A stretch of DNA of 64,000 nt from Anodontia alba (GCA_964016985.1 OZ024837.1:37702591-37766590), one strand, 5' to 3'. Positions 44,280-57,619 are shown, counted from the stretch's first letter. Translations and numbers: made by a program. Notes: a model not told the origin generated them from the letters alone.

Positions 44280-45655
44280 CCTTTACAAAAAATAAGGATG
44301 ACATCTTCTCAGCAAAATATCTCAAAAAGTATTTAAGCTGAAGCCTTGAAACTTGGTGAATGGATTGGTAGTGAGGAGTAGATGACCTGATTGACTCTAA
44401 AATAATTAAAAAATAAAAAAAAAATCAGTGCATGAGTTTTCGTCCTTTATAAATTTGAGCATTTTTACATTGTCAGCAAATTATCTGAAACATTGTTGGA
44501 GCTACAACGTAGACCAATGACACTTCATAAATAAATTGGGAGTGATAAGTAAATGACCTGGTCACTTTTTGAATAAATTTTAAAAAATACTTCATGAGTT
44601 ATGGCCCTTTGTAAATTTGGGCATTTTTACAATGTCAGCAAAATATCTCAGAAACGATTAAAGCTACAGCCTTGTTGTTCAGTGAATAGATTGTTAGTGA
44701 TAAGGTGCTGACCTAATTAACTTTTGAATAAATTTTGAAAACTAGTTCATGAATTATGGCCTTTTGTAAATTTGGGCAGTTTTACCTTGTCAGCGAAATA
44801 TCTAAAAAAACATTGGAACTAGGGCCTTGGTATTAGGTGATTCGATTAGTAGTGACAAAGAGATGACCTGATTAACTTTTGAATAAATTCTAGAAAATTA
44901 CTTCATGAGTTATGGCCCTTTATAAATTTAAGTATTTTTACCTTGTCAGCAATTCATCTCAAAAACCATTAGAGCTAGAAACTTGGTATATAGTGATTTA
45001 ATTGCTAGTGATGAGTAGAGGAACTGATTTACTTTTGAATAAATTTTGAAAAAATAGCAAAATATCTCATAACCTTGTCAGCGAAATATCTAAAAAAACA
45101 TTGGAACTAGGGCCTTGGTATTAGGTGATTCGATTAGTAGTGACAAAGAGATGACCTGATTAACTTTTGAATAAATTCTAGAAAATTACTTCATGAGTTA
45201 TGGCCCTTTATAAATTTAAGTATTTTTACCTTGTCAGCAATTCATCTCAAAAACCATTAGAGCTAGAAACTTGGTATATAGTGATTTAATTGCTAGTGAT
45301 GAGTAGAGGAACTGATTTACTTTTGAATAAATTTTGAAAAAATAGCAAAATATCTCATAACCTATCAGAGCTAGAGCATTGGTATTTGGTGATAAGATTG
45401 GTAGTGAAGAGTAGAATAATTGATTAACTTTTGAATAAATTCTAGAAAACACTTCATGTTTTTCTTGTTTCTCGAGTTATGGAATTTTGAACAATTCGGC
45501 ATTTTAATACGGTAAGAAAGATATCTCAAAAACTGTTTAAGCTATTGCATTGAAACTTGACAGGCTGATAGGGAATGATTAGCAGATGACCTCATAAACT
45601 TTAGAAAAAATTCTGAATATTTTTCTTCAGTTATGGCCCTTTGAAAATTTCAGCA
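44280..45655. repeat. Tandem array of about 144-bp units
   Basis: Units share TTATGGCCCTTTGTAAATTT, CAGCAAAATATCTCA and TTTTGAATAAATTTTGAAAA words. About nine diverged units, except for one exact internal duplication listed separately. Confidence 0.8.
44784..45359. repeat. Exact 288-bp tandem duplication (two units each)
   Basis: 44784-45071 and 45072-45359 appear identical, unlike the diverged neighbours. It is a very recent duplication or an assembly artefact. Confidence 0.85.
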
Positions 45656-45659
45656 TTAA

Positions 45660-46009
45660 GGGGCAAGCATATGATTGAGGCATAGTGTTTTACAAACACA
45701 ATTTTTAGTTTAAATCGCCACTTGACTCTTAATCATTAGGTCTCTTACCGCCGTGTTTTGCGCCTCGCTCGGGCCACACGTGAGACGCCAAGTTCTGCAA
45801 CGGAGCATCAGCTGGGTTTTCTCCGGGTACTCCGGTTTTCGCCCACCTTTGATTAACGATAGGCTCGAAAGAAGTGAAATAACCTTGAAAAGACGGTAAA
45901 ACAACAACAACAACAAAAAAAAAAAAAAAAAAAAAAAAACAAAAAAACAAAAAAAAAAAAAAAAAAAAAAAACAACAAATGACCACTGCTTTGTAGACAA
46001 CATTTTATA
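45660..46009. other. Arm block and A-rich tract
   Basis: About 45715-45775 matches 37525-37570 inverted. An A-rich (CAA) tract lies at 45900-45973. No gene. Confidence 0.5.
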
Positions 46010-46445
46010 AAGTTTCTAAAGATCTTCAGAAACATAATGGCATGTCCAAATATATATTTGGAAGAAGACGACATATAAGTATATCTTAGCAGCGTTTATT
46101 AAACTATAAAATGTCTTTCTTAATTCGAAATGCACTAAATACCATCATAAACTGTAGTTTTCATATATACTTATAATAAATACACAGATCCAGAATTTCT
46201 TACATCAAATATACTAAAACAAGTCAATAAGTGAAGATATTTTTCATCGTTTCCAGACAAATTAATTATTTTTTCAATATACAATTTCCTGAGATGGTGA
46301 GATATAAGTCCTGGTGTAATGAGCCGTATACGCTTCCGTAGCCTGTATATTTCGAATACAAATTTCTGCATTTCTGTTAGAGATATGTCTATTTCAATTA
46401 CAGATATCTGTATTTCAATTTAAGATAATTGTTATTTCAAAAACC

Positions 46446-47739
46446 TAAACGGGTTGGCATTATTGAGTATTGTTTATGTATTTTTTGTTTTATTTCAACG
46501 TAAATCCCAAACAGTCTTAGAGCTCAGGCAACCGCCCTCATCAGCACTCTCGGTGCTTTGATTATTTCCTATAAAATGATTGTATTAGTTATATAAGTGC
46601 TTTAAACAGTTTCCAACAGTAGCCAGGTTTTTTCCTTTAATGGCATTGAACTGAAGCACAGCAGAAAAAAAATAGAGCTGATAAAACTAAATAAAAACAT
46701 AATTATCTGTTCAAGGGAAGGGAATGTTCTAACCCCGATCCTCACACCCGACCCCGGCCCCCTCTCAAACTACCGAGAATTTCGATAGTAAAGAATGTCG
46801 GTTTTGAAAGTGACCCCGAAAAAATACCCAAAGGGCTAATACAAAAACAAAAAAAAAACAAAAAAAAACAAAAAAAAAAAAAAAACAAACAAACAAAAAA
46901 AAAAAAAAAAAAAAAAAGACAAAAAAAAAAAAAAAAAAAAACCAAAAAAAACCCCAAAAAACTCTCTTTCCCCATCCACCCCCTCACACACACAAAATAG
47001 TAGAAATCAAAATTCTAAAATCCCCCAAACAGTCCTAGCCTATGTTGCAAGCAAAATTCATAGTACCCTCCATCCACCAGCCCCTTGCCCCACTCACCCA
47101 TGAGAGACAGGACACAGACGTGGCAATAATCAATAAAGGGCGTATTCGTACGTCTATTTTGTTGGACGAACAGACACTTACTGTTAGAAATTAGCCACAT
47201 GAAGTTCTTCTAAATATTAATTCATTTTACCGTCTTCAGCAAGAAGACGGTCTGAAAGATTGATAATAATTAGGTAAACTCAACACAAATTATATAGCGC
47301 TCGTGGCGCAGTTGGATGCGGTCAGTAAACATTTTGTCAACTCTTTTATATGTATCTAAAGATTATTTTCATGAAGTTTTGCATATCCCATATTTCTGTA
47401 TGTATTAGCATGCGTATTTGTCACAACAATTTTATTGATAGAGGCATGAATTGTTAGTATATATATATATATAATATAATTATCCTTTTTCTCTTCAACC
47501 TGACTGTTTGCATAATGATTTTAAACTTCGTTATGAATTAAATAATATCCTTATTCGCTTCCCTTGAAGTGTTCCGGTTGCCTCCCTTATTTAACAAGCT
47601 TCCGCTTTAAAAAATACTTTATAGATACGTGTAAAAGCAGGCGAATCACACGAGCACTGATTTAACCACAAAACGCTTCAAGTTAGTGCGTAATTCACCG
47701 GCTTTAACACATCAATAAAGCCCACAAAAAGTCCCCCAT
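46446..47739. other. No gene; A-rich tract, tRNA-like fragment
   Basis: A-rich tract at 46848-46963. Around 47297-47320 the plus strand has GCTCGTGGCGCAGTTGGATG, an A-box-like SINE-head fragment. A (TA)n run lies near 47458-47475. Otherwise unassigned. Confidence 0.45.
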
Positions 47740-50700
47740 ACCTCAGTGAACTCGGCCCCGAGTCAAGTTGGCTCGGGTCAACTCGGCCGGGTCAACTCGG
47801 CCAGGTCAACTCGGCCTGTATGGGGGCCCAGGTATGGGGGAAGGGTGGTTAGGCTAGAAAGTGGGTGTGCTGTATGTCTGTTAATACATACCTGAATTTT
47901 TCAGCAACCTTAGAAGTATCCAGCCGTGAATCATTAATGGCATGTCAAAGGTCTTCCAATCATGTGCTTAATCAACCAATTAAAATTCAGATCTTTAATG
48001 CCTTAGCGGTTGTGCAAACAAATCCGTAAGTGTGAAAGTACTGATTAGAACAATTAATTTGGTGGAAAACACATTACTATTGATCTGTTATAATTAAAGA
48101 CCTTTGTTTTCTTACAATTTGCTTGCATCCCTAATTAAGTTGGTGGTAACTCCTTGAATTAGTCCCTAAAAATAACTTAAATCAAAAGCGCACGAAAACA
48201 ATCTTTTGTTGAAAAACTTTCTTTAATTCGCCAACATAGTCTGTATAAAATGCCCGAGTAGATAGATTCAGTATCAGATTCCAATTTAAAATCGTCATAG
48301 TTACTTGCATTTTATAACCGCCATGTCTGCTTTGTATATTGTGTGTAAGCATGCAGTCTCTTGTGATGCTTGCGAACGCTGGCAGCATCGTCTGTGCGGA
48401 ACAGGTAAAGTAGCTTTTTTTTCCATTTGAATATTCTGATTTATTTACCAGATCTTTCAAGAGTGTTTGGTATCCTGAAAAGAACACAATATAATTGCAT
48501 AAAAAACATATTAAAATATGCAAATAACGTCACTTATTACCACCCAGGGAAACCCGATATCGGGATATCGGAGGTTGCGAGATTTCGGAGGTAAACAAAT
48601 GATGTCATCCAGCGACAGTGTATGTACTTATCCTCATTTAATGATCAAAAAGGTGCTTCTGGAGGATAAGCAACGTAACCTATATTTTCTCAGTTGAATA
48701 GTTTAATATATGAAAATGGAATTTCAATATAAAGTATCCTCCTATTTACTCAAAATCACGTTTGAAAAGGAAATTTCATTGTTTTTCACCCAAATTCCAT
48801 TTTCAATTGCTTATAGCTTTTATCCTGTAAAGCTTTTTCATTGAGTATTTATGTCTGTATAATCTAGAACATTTCTATAAATTATACAAGAAATAGCAGA
48901 TGTGAACAAATTACTAAAGTGGCAGATTTTTAAGATTTCTTTAGAGTTGTTGTCATATTTATTGGTAACAGGATGTCGGAGGTATGATGCAAGGATGTCG
49001 GAGGATAGATTTATATTGGTTAACGGGATATCGGAGGAAAGGAAATTTTGTGTTCTTCTTAAAACGGCTACATCTTTTCTGAAACGTGATCTTGCCTGGT
49101 TTAATATGTTGAAGACGATTACCTGAATCGTCAGGAGTGGCATGTACATGTGTAGCAAGCGAACAAAGCCTTTATGCTGACTGGCAAAGAATAAATGAAA
49201 TAATGTGCCATAGACTTATCAAGATAAAACATCAAGATAACCAGCCTTCGTGATGAAAACCCCGGTAACAAAGACGACTTTACATAGAAAAAGTGGGAAT
49301 TGCTGGGCTATAAATCTTTTTTTTTTCTTGTTTCTGCTCTAAAACATGTATTGAGGTACTCTTAAGAACCACGTCGTTTCTGGTCTAAAACATAGGTTGC
49401 TGGTTATCGTTAGAACCGCCTCGATGAAAAAATAATAATACGAAAATTAACAGTTTTCTTTCTGAAAAATTTTGTACTTTTTAAGACATGAAAATTTTAT
49501 TCTGCGTGTTTTCATATTTGTTCATCACAACGTTTTGTGCCTTTGGTGAGTTTCCAGGCCTGTACACAGACTTTTGAAATGGAAGGGGCGGGTGTGTGAA
49601 TTCTTGGCTATTCTTAAAGGGGACACAGATGCCACCAAAATGCCGATGGGGGATGCAAAATTAAGGAATGTAAAGTGATTTTAAGGCCAAACCTATATGA
49701 TTTTTAAATTTATATTTTGGCCCAAAAGGGGTACAGATCTCGGTACAGATCTCGTTTCATCGTTTGGTCGGTCAGACACTCCATGGATTTTTCACTTACA
49801 TTTAATTTAGGCTTAAAAATCCAGGCCCATGGATTTTGAAATGGGGATGGTGTGACCGTATGGAGGCGTGCAAATGCTCAGAAAATGTCGATTTAGAGGC
49901 GAAAATTAGGGGTGTACATGTGTTTTCGATTAAAATCTGCTTGATTTTTTAAATAATTTGTCCACAATAGGGGCTACGTTCGCCAACTCCCCTCGTCCAT
50001 CTGCTTGATTTTGAATAAATTTGTCCACCCCCATTCCGAACCACACCAACCACACACACAAACACACACACACACGCGCGCACGCGCGCGCGCACACAGC
50101 GCGTATGGAAGAACACGTTACAAAATCTGCAATGTTGTATATTGATAGCAAGTGAAAATGACAAAGGTCTCCTCGATACAACTCATATAATTATTATATC
50201 ACGCTAGCAAATTTATGCGGTGAAGACCCCTTGCAAATCTCACGTATATTAGGAAAATGGGATTACAGGGGAATATGTAATTTTTCTGGCTGCTGCTTAA
50301 AAACCTAGATAAGCGGGCTGTCCGTAAAGATTTGTAGACAACAGAAGAGTTGAAAGCCCGTATGGTATAGACTGGGACTCAGAGGTATGCTTCTTAACAG
50401 ATTGTAAACATTTTAAAAGAGCTCATCGTGTGATTATTATTATTATTATTATTATTGTTGTTGTTGTTGTTGCTAAATTCTAAATTAAGCGACCCACCTA
50501 ACACAGGTAATGGTCAAATATGAACGACTCAGTATAAGAAAATAGATAGATTCTTGTAATTCAGCCCGATGGACAAATAAGCACCTGTTGTTAACTTTTT
50601 TATAGAGTTTTTGTACTGATATTGGTGAATATTGTGTCGAGTTGGGATATTGCTATAAATAATTGATATATCATAGATTTACAGTGGTAACATTACGTTT

Positions 50701-51800
50701 ATTATTTCTGATCTGATGGCACTCGTTGGCACCACATCGGCGCTGCGGTTCTTACGAGTTTCCAAAATCAACATTTCAATCGAAACTTAGGTAGGAAAAT
50801 ATCACGTTTCACATACAGAACATCATTATTGCAGCGAAAAGCTGCTTTATTGCATAGAAGTTCTTAAACGTAATGGCATTGGTTCTAGCAATATTATTAC
50901 ATTAAACTCTCCTTCAAACCAATCAAACCCTATTAAAATTGCTACAAAAAGAGACACTAGTATTTGCACACAGGCTTAGCGCCATATTGTGCGAGCAGGT
51001 TTTAATTTATATTGCTTTTTTAGACAGAACTCACTCCGTCAATTTTCAGTGCCTCCGAAATCCAGCAACAGTCCCTCCGAGATCCACAGCATCAAGTGTC
51101 AATGTACCTCCGAATATTCCGTTATCCAAAATTTCGCTAGTACTTGCTTTAAATTTCATCCGGAGGCGTTATTTTTTGTTGATAAACTGAAACAACTATG
51201 AAGACAGTCGAAGAAAAGATAAGTCCATCCTTGGGCAATAATAAACCAACATGTCATTTACCATGATCGGGCTGGTAGCCGTCGAAAAGGCAAAAAATGA
51301 GATGAAAAATAGATCATTTTGGTTCAAATGCCGTTTTCACCTCCAGAAAGTAGCTGAGAAAGGAACTATTTACTTTAACATATTCATTATGTCTCTAGAT
51401 CGAGCAACTCGGCTTTTTTATCAAATGATTAAGATATAAGCTATCAAAACTGGATAAGTACATACCCTGTCGCTGGATGACGTCATTTGTTTACCTCCGA
51501 AATCTCGCAACCTCCGATATCCCGATATCGGGTTTCCCTGGGTGATTACTAATAAGTGCTCAGCTTGACCTATCACTAATTAGTGCAATTCGGGGATAAT
51601 AGAAAATAAATTTTGTTATAAATAACATCCGAAAGACAAACAAACAGTAATTAAGTCATAAAGTATATATTAATAAGTGAATAATTGAACAAATAAGTAT
51701 GTTGCGATAATGTATTTGTGTAACCTACAAAACAGGCCGAGTTGACCCGGCCGAGTTGACCCGTGACCGGCCCCGATAGCTCAGCGAACCCGCCTCGATA
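47740..51800. mobile_element. Possible element with GTCAACTCGGCC repeats, split by another
   Basis: The left side (47755-47816) has four words of the type GGGTCAACTCGGCC. The right side (51735-51765) has the complement GGCCGAGTTGACCCGG twice, in inverted arrangement, followed by two copies of a GATAGCTCAG word. Ends and TSD could not be fixed. The 3.0-kb element at 48541-51544 sits between them. Confidence 0.5.
48541..51544. mobile_element. 3.0-kb non-autonomous DNA transposon, 93-bp TIRs
   Basis: Terminal inverted repeats of 93 bp with only two mismatches start CACCCAGGGAAACCCGATAT and contain TCGGAGG words. A 5-bp duplication, ATTAC, flanks it (48536-48540 and 51545-51549). Inside each end are further TCGGAGG words (48970-49035 and, inverted, 51050-51118), a probable transposase-binding cluster. 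Open frames at 48182-48523 (outside) and 48838-49158 (minus) have no transposase signature. A worn M1-like hairpin copy (about 49320-49520), a (CA/CG)n run (50056-50100) and TTA/TTG runs (50433-50475) lie inside. Superfamily not assignable from ends alone. Confidence 0.85.
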
Positions 51801-52291
51801 GCTCAGTGCATTTTTTTTTGGTTGCGAAATAACAAAAAAAAAGTATCTTTTTGTTAAATTTTGGTTAAAAAAGGAAACTTATCAAGAGCTATATTCTACA
51901 TTCAATATCAAAACAACCCCTCTAATAAGATCATTTTAGGTAGTACCAAAGGTGGTTTTCAAACTGATTCTTTTTTTTTTATGCAAAGAAAAAAATCCAA
52001 GATATTTGCTTTGCTTTCGAACAAGCCTATGTGTTTGGAATCTTAAACAAATAAAATGATGGCAAAATCTTCCAAATTATTTTAGTAATACTGATTCGAC
52101 TTAAAACTGACAAACCCACTAATTAGAGAAATTTTACATTGAATATATTGTGATGACAATAATGCTGAACTTTGCCTGTGAAATATCTGCCAGTCCAAAA
52201 GTTAAATGCTGTAGTGGTGCGAATAAGAATGAAATTACTTTAATGCATTCAAGTAATCCAAAAGTTACATACATTCAATGTTGCAGTAAAA
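51801..52291. other. Arm block; no gene
   Basis: 52020-52220 matches 28140-28340 inverted. The remainder is AT-rich and unassigned. Confidence 0.5.
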
Positions 52292-52304
52292 TAGTATAGA
52301 AGAT

Positions 52305-52729
52305 TTGTTTGTGTTGAGGTTTTACGGCCCAGTCAACCCAATGGGGTCATGTCGAGCGCGGTCAGTTTACCTAACCACACATTTACTGGGTAGGCTTAGT
52401 CCTCTAAGCGGTTAACCAGTAGTGTGCACATATAGAAGTATGCACGTATAGAAGATTTGTTTGTGTTGAGGTTTTACGGCCCAGTCAACCCAATGGGGTC
52501 ATGTCGAGCGCGGCCAGTTTACCTAACCACACATTTACTGGGCAGGCTTAGTCCTCTAAGCGGTTAACCAGTAGTGTGTACATTCTGTCGCCAGAAAGAG
52601 AATGATCGTAGAATAAAAAATCATGATCAATCTCCACGAAAGAATGTTGGCGACTTCGGCGGGGGTTGAACCCGCGACCTCCTGGTCTCCAGTCGGAAGG
52701 CGCATCCAACTGAGCCACCGAGGCCGGCT
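52305..52729 (-). mobile_element. SINE with partially duplicated body
   Basis: 13-bp duplications TAGTATAGAAGAT (52292-52304 and 52730-52742) enclose one and a half SINE copies. The body part (52313-52431) is repeated after a 24-base stretch and then continues to a full head (52728-52648, minus). The repeat includes the flank word ATAGAAGATTTG, so it arose by tandem duplication after insertion. The second body lacks a middle segment present in the other copies. Confidence 0.88.
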
Positions 52730-52742
52730 TAGTATAGAAGAT

Positions 52743-53127
52743 ATCCAGGAAAAGCCACCATCACTGATCATAGTCTACCGATGACACAGAGTACGTCCCC
52801 CCACACGCCCACTCCCCCCAAACCCTATGGTCTACCTATGGTCTACCGCTGACACCAAGCAGAAGAGCAAAGAAACCATGAGAGACAGGAAACAAGCAAT
52901 AGACCAATTGAAAGCAAAGCAACCAGCTAACAAGGTGAACACAGTGCTAGCCAGGATCTATCGAACACAGCAATAAGACATTAAACAGGACAAAACACGA
53001 AGAAACCCTCGTACCAGTCACAAAGCCGCAGAAAGAACAAACAACACCAGAATCATCGCCTTAGAACAAACAGTAGTAAAAATTACCGGGATAGACGTTT
53101 AAACATTAAAGTAAACCCAGCCATATA
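52743..53127. other. R1 remnant; no gene
   Basis: About 53000-53095 resembles the R1 end before GGTCAGTA (words CACAAAGCCGCAG and GCCTTAGAAC). Rest unassigned. Confidence 0.45.
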
Positions 53128-53464
53128 CAGTGAACCTTTGTTACAACGATAGCATTTGTTCCGAAAATGTTGCCATTATAATGAACTTGCTGTTATAAAG
53201 TATCCTTAATGTACATAATAATATGTAAGAAAAGACCTGCTTTATTCTTATTTCTTCACAGAACATATGTTTTGGATATTTGTTAGAATCGCCTCTCTGA
53301 GACGATTCTAACAAATATCCAAACATATGTTGCTTGATGATTTTATGCTTTCGCATAATTTCTTAGTAATCGTCACCTACTGAGCGAAGGTTTGCTGACA
53401 TTCAAATTGTCATTATATTGAATTTTGTCGTTGTATCGAGTGTCGGTATAAAGAGGGTTGACTG
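53128..53464. mobile_element. Tc1/pogo-type MITE with hairpin core
   Basis: TA at both edges. Ends CAGTGAACCTTTGTTACAAC and, inverted, CAGTCAACCCTCTTTATACC. The centre (about 53262-53330) is a hairpin with TTAGAATCGCCTCTCTGAG, related to the M1 core. No transposase. Confidence 0.75.
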
Positions 53465-53509
53465 TATTTACAGGCGGCGATCCTAGTAAACACACAACGT
53501 CGAAACAAT

Positions 53510-53770
53510 AACCCTCTGATTGACGTCGCGGCGACGTCATGACGTCTCGACGACGTAACAACATTGGTCCGATGTTGCTACGTCGTCATGGCGTCGCGGC
53601 GATGTCGGTGCGACGTTGTTACGTCGTTGTCTGTTAGCGGTGACAATAGTGCAACATCTCTTTTTGTACTTTAGTACTGGCGTACAAACGTCTTTTGCTT
53701 TTTGTACAAGGTGTAGGACGTAATCAGCAGCGCTTGAAGTCATTTTTCAGCACCTGTCGCTGTACCCGAA
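53510..53770. repeat. Dispersed repeat R3 with CGTCG words
   Basis: Inverted match to 30691-30900. Dense in GACGTC, CGTCGTC and CGCGGCGA words, so CpG-rich compared with the surroundings. Confidence 0.65.
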
Positions 53771-53912
53771 CTCGGGACAACTCGATTTCGTGTCAAACGT
53801 TAGAACTATCACTTGCATAACCAAACACAGTAAGAAAGAAAGAAAGTTCAATCGTCTAGTTCTTTGGTTGGATTGAGTTTGAGTTTAACTGTGAAGGAAG
53901 AATTTGTCCGTA

Positions 53913-54810
53913 AAAAAAAAAAAAAAAAAAAAAAAAAAACACTATTGAGCTATTGTGTTATAATTGTGCGGCCTACCAAAAGACCAACTCTGAGTAGGCG
54001 ATACCTGAATTGTAATTCAAAGTGTTTTTGTGTGTTTTTTTTTTTTCAAAGTTTCAAAGTAATGATATTCTAATACTTATCCATAACACTGAAGTACATG
54101 ATTTGATAATACATAAAAATTCTACGATTTAAAACTTCTTTGGTATTGTCTTTAGCGGGACGGTCTTAATATTGAATGTAGAACAAAGCTCCAGATAAGG
54201 TTTTTTTTTTTTTTTAACATGTTGTGGGTACTCATTAGAAGTGCCTCGCCAAGGCGCTCCAAATGAGTACCCACAACATACTTTTAAGAAAAATGACAAT
54301 AATATCATGCGGATTATCCCTGTTATCTAGGGCTATGTAGAATAAAAAAAACAAAACAAAAAAACAAAAACAAAAAAAAAAAAACAAAAAAAAAAACAAA
54401 AAAAAAACAAAAAAAAAAAAAAAAAACAAAAAAAAAAACAAAAAAAACACGCGGAGTGGTCTTATTTTCCAGTGGTCTGTATTTGTTTGAAAAACATACA
54501 GATTTTGATGCACGAATTTAGTCTCACTTTTTCACAAAGCGCTCCATGTCCCGCCTGCCCTTGTAGGTACGGTTTATGCAGCAGCCCCATTACCACAGCA
54601 AGTACATGTAGGACGTTCAAGTTTGTTTGTTTATAACGTTCTGTAATCGTACATAGAACATAGAAAAGTCTTACGTTAAGCGTATCTGCAAGGGAATCGA
54701 GACATAGTCATGTGAAATAGAACGTATGGTGAAATTGCACAATAGAATTAGTGCATTAAACATAATTGACTAATTCTTTAATTTAGTGTCTGAAGTTTTG
54801 TGGTGGGAAA
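53913..54810 (-). mobile_element. Hairpin-core element, mirror of 15170-17035
   Basis: Reading inverted: block 54600-54810, then the hairpin near 54225-54290 (GGGTACTCATTAGAAGTGCC and its near complement), then a tail to about 53930. The A-rich tract (54346-54448) lies where the left copy has only an A-run. The reverse holds for the run at 53913-53939. Confidence 0.65.
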
Positions 54811-55012
54811 AAGGAATTTAAAGTTTTTCGTTATTAATGTTATTTGTCTTCAATAGAATATAGAAAGCGCATATGAAACATGAAACCATGAGTTACACTT
54901 CGGCTGTTTGACGCATTTACGGAGGAGTACCCGTACCCTGTTTTCCTTGACATTTTTTTTTGTTTTAAATTTCGCATGCAAACTGCATTTCAAATAAACC
55001 TTTTACCGTTTT

Positions 55013-55134
55013 CTATAGCATTTATTAGAAGGTATATGGAAATGTATTAGCACAAAAAATATGTTTGATTTTTCTATAGCATTTATTAGAAGGTATATGG
55101 AAATGTATTAGCACAAAAAATATGTTTGATTTAT
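55013..55134. repeat. 61-bp exact tandem duplication
   Basis: Two consecutive identical units, each containing TAGCATTTATTAGAAGGTAT. Confidence 0.92.
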
Positions 55135-55748
55135 CGTCCAATATAGCCGCTACCATATACCTGTAAGAAAACGTTTGATTGCAAATTTTATGATACCATT
55201 TTGCCATTTTGAATAACGCATTTAAATTTAACCGGACATCTTTAGGGCGTCAGTGTGTTTTTTCTATTTTCTATAAAAACAATATTTGTATAGAACAGTG
55301 TATTGTACTTACGTAAGTCTTAAAGACATGTTGTGGGGAATTGCCGCTCATTTCTTCCTGTCTATTTATTGTTCTATAATTTCGAAACGTTTATTAACAA
55401 AATTACTCAGTAGGAATGTATCATGACCAAACGTAATAAGTGACGTTATTTCCGCAAACAAAAATGTTTATCAAAACTCCATAAAATACATAGTATTACG
55501 TTTTACAGTAGAACGCGACAAGAAATTTAAACACTCGCTGCTAATTTGTATTCCGATTAATTTATCGCCAGTTAGATGTATTTTACCTGTTATTATATAC
55601 CTGTGTACTAACGCTTATTAGAACTTACAATTGCTTGGCAAAACCCTAACTCGTATCAGGCAAAACGCCTGCATTTTTTTTTTCAAATGTAATTAGTTTC
55701 GCATTGCTGTACAGCGGTTTGTATGAACCAAAATCGAAGCTTTAGATA

Positions 55749-55783
<35 letters not shown>

Positions 55784-56427
55784 CAGATATATATGTCTGA
55801 TAGTAGGGTTAAGATTTTGTTTGCTTTCCTTGAAGTGCTATTTTAGTTGTCATTATGTCTCGTTCAACCTTTTATGATGCACGGGGGAGAGGGTGGCTGT
55901 ATTCCGCAATTGCGTGTCGTTTGTGTATTTGTTTATTTTTTTTGCAAAAAACTTCGCGTAGGAATCACACTTTCTACCTATTCATAGTCATCACATTAAA
56001 ATATGCATACTTATATTTCCGATTGTCATTATACTTCTTACACCTACAGTGCCAGTCCAGTTTGTTTTTTCTATTTCTATTAGAGAAGGGCACATGACAA
56101 GTTTGGCAACTACAGTCATGACCGTCAGCAATTTTAGACAGTTGCAATGGAATTCTCTCTTATCTAAAAGACATTTTAATATAATTATCAGGTGCTACAT
56201 TTGACGAACATATTAATTAAGACCCTAATTATAAACTAGACAGGCAAAATTAGCATTGTTTCACATGTTCATTCGCATGTATTATATTTATTGTGGCATG
56301 GTTAATTGGTTAACATATTTTCATAAACAGTCGAGTTAACTTTTATAAAATCAGACATAGATAGCTAAAACGTATAAATCCTTATTCGCATACATTATTT
56401 CTTTATGGAAACACACACTGCACACAC

Positions 56428-56483
<56 letters not shown>

Positions 56484-57110
56484 CATAGTAAATGTACATA
56501 CTTATTCACTTATTCCGCGTGAACAGAGTCGACCTATCTGAGGCTGCTATATTGTATTGTATTTTTTGTTTTCAGTTGATGCTTTTTTTTCAGTAGATCC
56601 AGCCCATCCCTCGCCGTCCTTCAGACTATTTTGTGAGCGTAACAACTGTTGATAGATGCTTGTATGAGGGGCATATCGCGTCGTACTTAGATACAGTGCT
56701 TTGTCATCGCGCAATTTCAAACAAGATGTCACAATTTGTAACACGTTTTGAAAACTTAAACTACCACAGGAATTTAAATGTATTTCTTACTTGTATCGTC
56801 GTTACAGCTAATCAAGGGACAGCGCTGGACAATTCTGTCACCTTATTAGTGGTTATGAAGATAATGTTTATATACTTCGGAATTCCCGGGCTATTTCAAA
56901 CTTGAAAAGGTAATAACAAATTGCGGTGACTGATTTTTTTGCTATATTTAATGGCTGCATAAATTATATATTTATTAGGGGAAAATTTACAAACCTATAG
57001 TCGCACCTCTTCTGATGTACTAATACTATAACGCTGCAGCTCCTAACAGATTTTTATTTTCATTTATCTTTAATTTTTATTATTATCATTATTATTGTTT
57101 TAGCAATTAT
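55135..57110. other. Arm blocks, poly(A), (GA)n; no gene
   Basis: Poly(A) at 55752-55780, (GA)n at 56432-56478. Arm blocks at 56520-56556, 56650-56700 and from 56960. Open frames at 55855-56097 and 56633-56905 are not supported by domain or splice context. Confidence 0.45.
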
Positions 57111-57520
57111 GGTAAATCAAATGTATTTCATACATAATATATAAAGAGAACCATACCAATTTTAGTATGCTGGAGGAGCACACTTTTCTGTTTTCAACTT
57201 CATCGACAATAGTGAAAATCAACATTTTGAAACAGGGATTGTGAAGAGCAGATGCCATCGCTAGTAGCGTAAATCCCGTTCAAACTATTCATTGACTGCC
57301 ACGACCGTGAAACGAAGCAGCTAGGCACATATCAGCGGTACTGATTCACGAAACAAGATGGGCGCAGACATCAAGTAAGAGGTGTCAACAAAAGTAATCT
57401 CTGTCACGTAAACGGACGGGCATTGGGCCGTGACGATGGACTAGATGCGATCACAAACAATCAGAGGATAAACATAACACTTTCTAAATAAAAAAAGCAT
57501 GTATTTGGAAAGTTATCAAA

Positions 57521-57587
57521 AAGAAAAAAAAAAAAAAAAAAAAAAACAACAAAAAAAAAAAACAAAAAAAAAAACAAAAAAACAAAA

Positions 57588-57619
<32 letters not shown>

